DNA of 64,000 bases, from NCBI RefSeq assembly GCF_011308835.1, contig NZ_JAAOHY010000001.1, forward strand, positions 372,001 through 436,000, written 5' to 3'. The translations under genes and the position numbers were made by a program. Of the stretch, positions 59,358 to 64,000 are shown one piece after another; within the stretch, counting starts at the first letter, position 1, and every line of letters starts with the position of its first letter. The notes beneath the pieces were generated by a model. The model saw only the letters and a program-made list of their open reading frames with translations. It made no database searches and was not told the origin of the DNA. The DNA comes from Paracoccus xiamenensis (GTDB taxonomy: Bacteria > Pseudomonadota > Alphaproteobacteria > Rhodobacterales > Rhodobacteraceae).

Positions 59358-60779
59358 TCAGTTCGCCGGTGTGCCCGGAACGGCGGCGGGTGTATCAGTT
59401 GCCGGCGCGTCGGTGGCCGCCCCGGTCGTCACGGCCGCTTCGGCGTCGCGGGCCGCGCGCGTCGGCATGGCGCGGGCAAAGCTGTCGCGGATTTCGGCGG
59501 CGACGCGCGGGGCATTTTCGGCGTCTTCAACCGGCCAGATCAGCACCCAGCCTTCGACCTGCCCGTCGGCCACCCGCGATTCGGCCCGCCCGATATGGGT
59601 CTCGTTCCGGCCCGCAAGCACGGCATTCCCTTTCGTGATGGCGCGTTCGGGTGCCGGCACCCAGCCAAGCGCGGTGACAAGCCCCGCCATATCCAGCATC
59701 TCCTGTTGGCCGCCGGGCTGCGAAAACAGGATAAGCGCCGCGCCCGATTCGTCTTTGGGGCCATAGATCGACAGTGCGCGCTCGGTCCGCTCATGGGCAA
59801 GGCGCTGCATGGGCGCGGTCAGGGAAAGGCCGGTATAGTCGTCGGTCAGCGGCGCGAGACCCATCTGGCCACGCCATTCCTCGCGGGTTTCCGCCAATTT
59901 CTGCATCGCCAGCGCCGGGTGGGCCGAGGCGCGCTGCGCCGCCACACCTGCGGCGATTGCCGCGCGGGTCTGCGGGCCCGTTTTTCCATCGACCTCGCCG
60001 TCATAGATGCCGGCCCATTTCAGCAATTCCTGCACCTCGGCCAGTGGCGGCATCTCGGGCAGGGTTTCGGGGTTTTCCGGCCAGTCCGGCGTGGTGCCGG
60101 GGACGGCGTTGCTGCCCATGTCGGCGGCCGGTTCGATCAGGCTGTCATCCGGGATCGCCTTGCCGTTCTTCAATGCCGTCAGCCATTGATCCGCGCCGGC
60201 CTCGCTCAGCGGGCCGGCGGCGATGGCAAACCAGCCATCGGGCATTTGCCACATGCCGGCCTCGGGGATGGTCTCGCGCCATTTGGTCAGGGCGGCATCG
60301 GCGTCAGCCCGGTTCTGGAACGCCTCAATGCGGATGAACCGGTCGGGCGAGGGCGGCGCAACGACGATAGGTTCGGGCGTGGGCGTCAGCCCGGCGGTCG
60401 AGGCGGCGCCTGCATCCGGGGTTTCGGTAATGCTGGCCGCGCCGGTCTGGTCGATGGCGTTATCGGGCAGGGCTGTGGCCGCGATCCCTTCGGCCGGGGT
60501 CAGCAGGCTGTCGGCGGGAATGGTGCCGGCGTCCTTCAGGGCGGCCATGCGCGCCTCGGCGGCCTCGCGCGGCAGGGGGCCAAGCGCGATGGCGGTCCAG
60601 GTCGCGCTCAGCGGGAAGACCACCGTCGGCAGGTCGCCCACGCGGGTCTGCCAATCGGTTGCAGCCGTCATTGCGGCTGCGGTCCCGCGCTTCGCCTCGA
60701 TGCGGATAAAGACATCCTCGGCCGCGGCGATCCCCGGAAGCGCCACCGTCAGCAGCAGAATGGCAAGTCGTTTCATCAT
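59358..60779 (-). CDS. Exported protein with two SPOR-like repeats and a peptidoglycan-binding domain
   Basis: A 473-residue protein with a signal peptide ([17 protein letters not shown]). Two related repeats follow: one starting [16 protein letters not shown] (about residues 22-105), the other [16 protein letters not shown] (about 150-225). Both contain an aromatic stretch, a GPL turn and an IPxDSL end, the spacing of SPOR-like folds. [23 protein letters not shown] near 265 opens a peptidoglycan-binding type-1 domain. The remaining C-terminal part is unrecognised. I recall similar proteins next to glyQ in Rhodobacteraceae, some labelled serine protease; no catalytic triad is evident here. 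Start at ATG 60779 or the adjacent ATG 60776. Confidence 0.75.
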   Translation of the reverse strand: MMKRLAILLLTVALPGIAAAEDVFIRIEAKRGTAAAMTAATDWQTRVGDLPTVVFPLSATWTAIALGPLPREAAEARMAALKDAGTIPADSLLTPAEGIAATALPDNAIDQTGAASITETPDAGAASTAGLTPTPEPIVVAPPSPDRFIRIEAFQNRADADAALTKWRETIPEAGMWQMPDGWFAIAAGPLSEAGADQWLTALKNGKAIPDDSLIEPAADMGSNAVPGTTPDWPENPETLPEMPPLAEVQELLKWAGIYDGEVDGKTGPQTRAAIAAGVAAQRASAHPALAMQKLAETREEWRGQMGLAPLTDDYTGLSLTAPMQRLAHERTERALSIYGPKDESGAALILFSQPGGQQEMLDMAGLVTALGWVPAPERAITKGNAVLAGRNETHIGRAESRVADGQVEGWVLIWPVEDAENAPRVAAEIRDSFARAMPTRAARDAEAAVTTGAATDAPATDTPAAVPGTPAN

Positions 60780-60818
60780 GTATCCCGTCAGCTTGTTATC
60801 CGCACCGTGCCGGTCCGA

Positions 60819-60847
60819 TTGACCATGGCCCGCGCCCCGCCTAGAAC
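60819..60847 (+). promoter_or_regulatory. Predicted glyQ promoter
   Basis: TTGACC, 17-nt spacer, TAGAAC, with the -10 ending 40 nt before the glyQ ATG. Confidence 0.6.
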
Positions 60848-60887
60848 ACGCGGGCGTTCCGGCAGACATACGAAAAAGGATGCCCCC

Positions 60888-61820
60888 ATGACCAGCCCCA
60901 GCAGCGACGACAAGCCGCGTTGTTTCCAGGATGTGATCCTGCGGCTTCAGAACCACTGGGCCAAAAGCGGCTGCGCGATCCTGCAACCCTATGACATGGA
61001 GGTCGGCGCAGGCACCTTTCACCCCGCGACCACCCTGCGTTCGCTGGGGCCGCGCCCTTGGGCCGCGGCATACGTGCAGCCCTCGCGCCGCCCGACCGAT
61101 GGGCGTTACGGGGAAAACCCGAACCGTCTTCAGCACTATTATCAGTATCAGGTCATCATCAAACCCTCGCCCTCGGACCTGCAGGAGCTGTATCTGGACA
61201 GCCTGCGCGCCATTGGTCTGGATCCGCTGGCCCATGATGTCCGCTTCGTCGAAGACGACTGGGAATCGCCCACGCTCGGCGCCTGGGGCCTGGGGTGGGA
61301 GGTCTGGTGCGACGGGATGGAAGTCAGCCAGTTCACCTATTTCCAGCAGGTCGCGGGTTATGACGCTCACCCGGTTTCGGGCGAGCTGACCTACGGTCTG
61401 GAACGTCTGGCGATGTATGTGCTGGGCGTCGAACATGTCATGGACATGCCTTTTAACGATCCCGACAGCCCGATCCCGCTGACTTACGGCGACATCTTCC
61501 GCGAGGCAGAGCGCGAATACAGCCGCTGGAACTTCGACATCGCCGATACCGAGACGTTGTTTCAGCACTTCAAGGACGCCGAGACCGAATGCGAACGCAT
61601 CGTCAGCGCCGCTGAAACCGACGGGGCGGGGCGCGCGATCCTGATGGCGCAGCCGGCCTATGATCAGGCGATCAAGGCCAGCCACCTGTTCAACCTGCTG
61701 GATGCGCGCGGCGTGATTTCCGTCACCGAGCGCGCGGATTATATCCGCCGAGTCCGCGCGCTGACCAAGAAATGCGCCGATCTGTTCATGCAGACGCCGC
61801 TGGGGAAGGCCGCAGAATGA
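60888..61820 (+). CDS. glyQ: Glycyl-tRNA synthetase alpha subunit
   Basis: Catalytic half of the bacterial heterotetrameric glycyl-tRNA synthetase. The 310-residue protein has [43 protein letters not shown], the class II active-site region, and the [31 protein letters not shown] segment with the conserved [13 protein letters not shown] block. Length and sequence are typical. ATG 60888 follows AAAAAGGATG. It is first in the glyQ-DUF6446-glyS operon and overlaps the next gene by 4 nt. Confidence 0.97.
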   Translation: MTSPSSDDKPRCFQDVILRLQNHWAKSGCAILQPYDMEVGAGTFHPATTLRSLGPRPWAAAYVQPSRRPTDGRYGENPNRLQHYYQYQVIIKPSPSDLQELYLDSLRAIGLDPLAHDVRFVEDDWESPTLGAWGLGWEVWCDGMEVSQFTYFQQVAGYDAHPVSGELTYGLERLAMYVLGVEHVMDMPFNDPDSPIPLTYGDIFREAEREYSRWNFDIADTETLFQHFKDAETECERIVSAAETDGAGRAILMAQPAYDQAIKASHLFNLLDARGVISVTERADYIRRVRALTKKCADLFMQTPLGKAAE

Positions 61821-62302
61821 CCGCCGGAAAAATCATGGCCTCGATGATCGTGCTGTCGGCGCTGCTGGCCGGCCTCGCGGTCTATTACCTGCAGGTCTAC
61901 GGGTTCTACGAGCCGTTGGACGAGGCGGCCGGCGCCGCCGAAATCCGCGCCACTGCCGATGACATGCAGCCCATTCCGCTGGGCGTGACCGAGTTTCGCG
62001 GCATCGACGCCGACAGCTCACCCCTGCGTTACCGGTCCTGCTTCCGCATCACCGACATGGCGGCGCTGCAGGATGCCCAGCAGTTCGAAGGCGCGACGCC
62101 GCTGGTCGGGCCGCGCTGGTTTTCCTGCTTTTCCGCCAAGGGCCTGACCGCCGACCTGGAAAGCGGGGCGGCCGTGGCCTATCTTGGGCAGTCCGAAATC
62201 CACCCGGACGTGGACCGGGTGATCGCCGTCTATCCCGATGGCCGCGCCTTTGCCTGGCACCAGATCAATGACAAGACCCCCGAACGCGGAGTGATGGACT
62301 GA
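61817..62302 (+). CDS. DUF6446-like membrane-anchored protein between glyQ and glyS
   Basis: A 161-residue protein with one N-terminal hydrophobic segment (residues 7-27, [21 protein letters not shown]) and a periplasmic domain. That domain has conserved [20 protein letters not shown] and [24 protein letters not shown] motifs and a C-terminal [10 protein letters not shown] recall it as DUF6446, found between the two glycyl-tRNA synthetase genes in Rhodobacteraceae. No role is known; a link to glycine charging is not obvious. It overlaps glyQ by 4 nt and glyS by 1 nt. Confidence 0.75.
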   Translation: MTAGKIMASMIVLSALLAGLAVYYLQVYGFYEPLDEAAGAAEIRATADDMQPIPLGVTEFRGIDADSSPLRYRSCFRITDMAALQDAQQFEGATPLVGPRWFSCFSAKGLTADLESGAAVAYLGQSEIHPDVDRVIAVYPDGRAFAWHQINDKTPERGVMD

Positions 62303-64000
62303 TGGCCGACCTTCTGATCGAGCTTTTCTCAGAGGAAATTCCGGCGCGGATGCAGCCGAAGGCCCGCGAGGACCTGAAGAAGCTGATGACCGACGGGCTG
62401 GTCGAGGCCGGGCTGACCTATGCCAGCGCCGGGGCGTTTTCGACGCCGCGCCGGCTGGCGCTGTCCGTCGAAGGGCTGGACGCGGCATCGAAGCCCGTGC
62501 GCGAGGAACGCAAGGGCCCCCGCACAGACGCGCCCGAAAAGGCGCTGGAGGGTTTTCTGCGTTCGACCGGGTTGACCAAGGATCAGCTGGAGGTTCGGGA
62601 CGAGAAGAAGGGGCAGGTCTATTTCGCCGTCATCGAACGCCCCGGCCGCCCCGCGGCGGATATCGTCGCCGAGGTGCTGGAAAAGACCATCCGCAACTTC
62701 CCCTGGCCCAAGTCGATGCGCTGGGGCACTGGCGCGCTTCGCTGGGTGCGCCCCTTGCATTCGATCCTGTGCATCCTGACTGACGAGGGCGGCGCGCAAG
62801 TCGTGGCCCTTGACGTGGATGGCATCAAGTCGGGCGATACCACGCGCGGCCACCGCTTCATGGCGCCGGACGCCTTTGCCGTGACCAGCTTTGACGATTA
62901 CGCCGCCAAGCTGCGTCGCGCCAAGGTGATGCTGGATGCGGGCGAACGCGCCGATGCCATCGCGCAGGAAGCCGCGAACCTGGCCTTCGCGCGCGGCTGG
63001 GAGATTGTCGAGGACAAGGGCCTTCTGACCGAGGTCGCCGGGCTGGTCGAATGGCCGGTGCCGCTGATGGGCGCGATCGAGGAACGCTTTCTGGCCCTGC
63101 CGCCAGAGGTGCTGCAAACCTCGATGAAGGAGCACCAGAAGTTCTTTTCGGCGAAGAACCCCAAGTCCGGCCGGATCGAGGGCTATGTCACCGTCGCCAA
63201 TATCGAGGCCGCCGATGACGGCCAGATGATCCTTGCCGGCAATCAGCGTGTGCTGGCGGCGCGGCTGTCTGACGGGCTGTTCTTCTGGGAAAACGACCTG
63301 CGTCAGGCGAAATCGGGCATGACGGATTGGGCCGAGGGGCTGAAATCCGTGACCTTCCACAACAAGCTTGGATCGCAGGCGGATCGCGTGGCCCGCATCG
63401 CGGCTTTGGCGCGCGAGATCGCGCCGCTGGTGGGTGCTGACCCGGATCAGGCCGGGCGCGCGGCGGAACTCGCCAAGCTGGACCTGCGCAGCGACATGGT
63501 CGGCGAGTTCCCCGAACTGCAGGGGGTGATGGGCCGCTATTACGCGCTTGCGGCGGGCGAACCCGATGCCGTGGCCGACGCCGCCCGCGACCATTACTCG
63601 CCGCTGGGGCCGTCGGACGATGTGCCGAGTGCGCCGGTCTCCGTCGCCGTGGCACTCGCCGACAAGATCGACACGTTGACCGGCTTTTGGGCGATTGATG
63701 AGAAGCCCACGGGCTCGAAGGATCCCTTTGCGCTGCGGCGGGCTGCGTTGGGGATTATTCGGTTGGTGCTTTCAAACGATATTCGGCTGAATATTCGTGA
63801 AGTCGTAGCACAACATTGTACGCAGCTTTTCGACAGTGATCAGTTGGCGCGCGATATCGCAAACGCACACGACGTTGGCGATTCCATTGCGGAGGAATTG
63901 AAGGAAGCCGAAACGATCTTGAAGACTCTTGATGGGGGTGCACTTCAATCACTAGTCATACGCTTGGTCGAAGAGAAAGCGAATGAACTGCAAATTTGGA
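62302..64000 (+). CDS. glyS: Glycyl-tRNA synthetase beta subunit (3' end outside window)
   Basis: tRNA-binding half of the enzyme; 566 residues are visible and the gene continues past the right edge. It opens [20 protein letters not shown], the normal GlyS N-terminus. [45 protein letters not shown] near 450-495 is the conserved HD-like/central segment. After that point the sequence changes to low-GC codons (about 48% GC over the last 220 bases against well over 60% before). The encoded stretch ([13 protein letters not shown] onward) no longer resembles the GlyS sequence I know, although the frame stays open. ATG 62302 overlaps the preceding stop by one base. Confidence 0.95.
   Translation, partial: MADLLIELFSEEIPARMQPKAREDLKKLMTDGLVEAGLTYASAGAFSTPRRLALSVEGLDAASKPVREERKGPRTDAPEKALEGFLRSTGLTKDQLEVRDEKKGQVYFAVIERPGRPAADIVAEVLEKTIRNFPWPKSMRWGTGALRWVRPLHSILCILTDEGGAQVVALDVDGIKSGDTTRGHRFMAPDAFAVTSFDDYAAKLRRAKVMLDAGERADAIAQEAANLAFARGWEIVEDKGLLTEVAGLVEWPVPLMGAIEERFLALPPEVLQTSMKEHQKFFSAKNPKSGRIEGYVTVANIEAADDGQMILAGNQRVLAARLSDGLFFWENDLRQAKSGMTDWAEGLKSVTFHNKLGSQADRVARIAALAREIAPLVGADPDQAGRAAELAKLDLRSDMVGEFPELQGVMGRYYALAAGEPDAVADAARDHYSPLGPSDDVPSAPVSVAVALADKIDTLTGFWAIDEKPTGSKDPFALRRAALGIIRLVLSNDIRLNIREVVAQHCTQLFDSDQLARDIANAHDVGDSIAEELKEAETILKTLDGGALQSLVIRLVEEKANELQIW

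Noticed and set aside
60780-60887. T-box or glycine riboswitch before glyQ.
   Set aside because: The leader is only about 35 nt from the predicted start and has no GG core or specifier loop.

Overview
The window is a 64 kb piece of an alphaproteobacterial chromosome, most likely a Paracoccus-like member of the Rhodobacteraceae. Three things point there: very GC-rich coding sequence with long meaningless antisense reading frames; lineage-typical families (DUF1178, DUF2927, TIGR02186, DUF6280-like, DUF6446-like, a PopZ-like protein); and familiar gene orders such as PIMT-like/tolC/popZ-like, surE-pcm-nlpD and glyQ-DUF6446-glyS. Genus is an inference. No rRNA, CRISPR array, insertion sequence or prophage gene was seen; the gene set is mainly chromosomal housekeeping.

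Layout. 1-6.9 kb: a PrpF-family fragment, a YaiI-family protein, a low-GC zinc-ribbon orphan, tyrS, anmK, two identical tRNA-Asp genes, class I fructose-bisphosphate aldolase and a membrane methyltransferase-like protein. 7-13 kb: lysC and ptsP (nitrogen PTS enzyme I), an FAH-family enzyme, DUF1178 and waaA, whose 5' side abuts tRNA-Cys. 13-19 kb: envelope genes, namely a PIMT-like protein, tolC, a PopZ-like protein, and surE-pcm-nlpD on the minus strand. 19-25 kb: TauE/SafE exporter with TIGR02186, then an overlapping ABC exporter-ygfZ-dinB operon, then a small DUF6280-like gene.

25-31 kb (minus strand): telA, a DUF2927 lipoprotein, an SPFH protein with a GYF_2-like tail, a double zinc-ribbon membrane protein and a PfkB sugar kinase. 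The SPFH plus double-zinc-ribbon pair resembles the Bacillus YdjI/YdjG membrane-stress partners, here with TelA where PspA would be. This is the best candidate for an under-described system. 31-32.7 kb: an MFS exporter and a divergent MerR regulator around a textbook long-spacer MerR promoter. 32.7-40.8 kb (minus): a fatty-acid beta-oxidation block (two MerR paralogues, acyl-CoA dehydrogenase, two paralogous exported proteins, GST, thiolase, FadB-type enzyme). 40.9-47 kb: two hotdog thioesterases, a MATE exporter, hemF, two paralogous small exported proteins, an SDR, an RsmC-like methyltransferase and clpS.

47-52 kb: a D,D-carboxypeptidase with SPOR-like tail, a glyoxylate-reductase-type dehydrogenase, an SH3 protein, tRNA-Thr and an ACT-domain protein. 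52-57.8 kb: a complete dipeptide/oligopeptide ABC importer with a strong terminator between the binding-protein gene and the permeases. 57.8-64 kb: trkH, a SPOR-like/peptidoglycan-binding protein, glyQ, a DUF6446-like gene and glyS, which runs off the right edge. About 250 bases before the edge the base composition of glyS drops abruptly to about 48% GC.

Three tRNA transcription units share the same promoter form (TTG-type -35, 17 nt spacer, TAAATC/TAACAC -10). Promoters, operators and terminators listed here were read by eye and are predictions.
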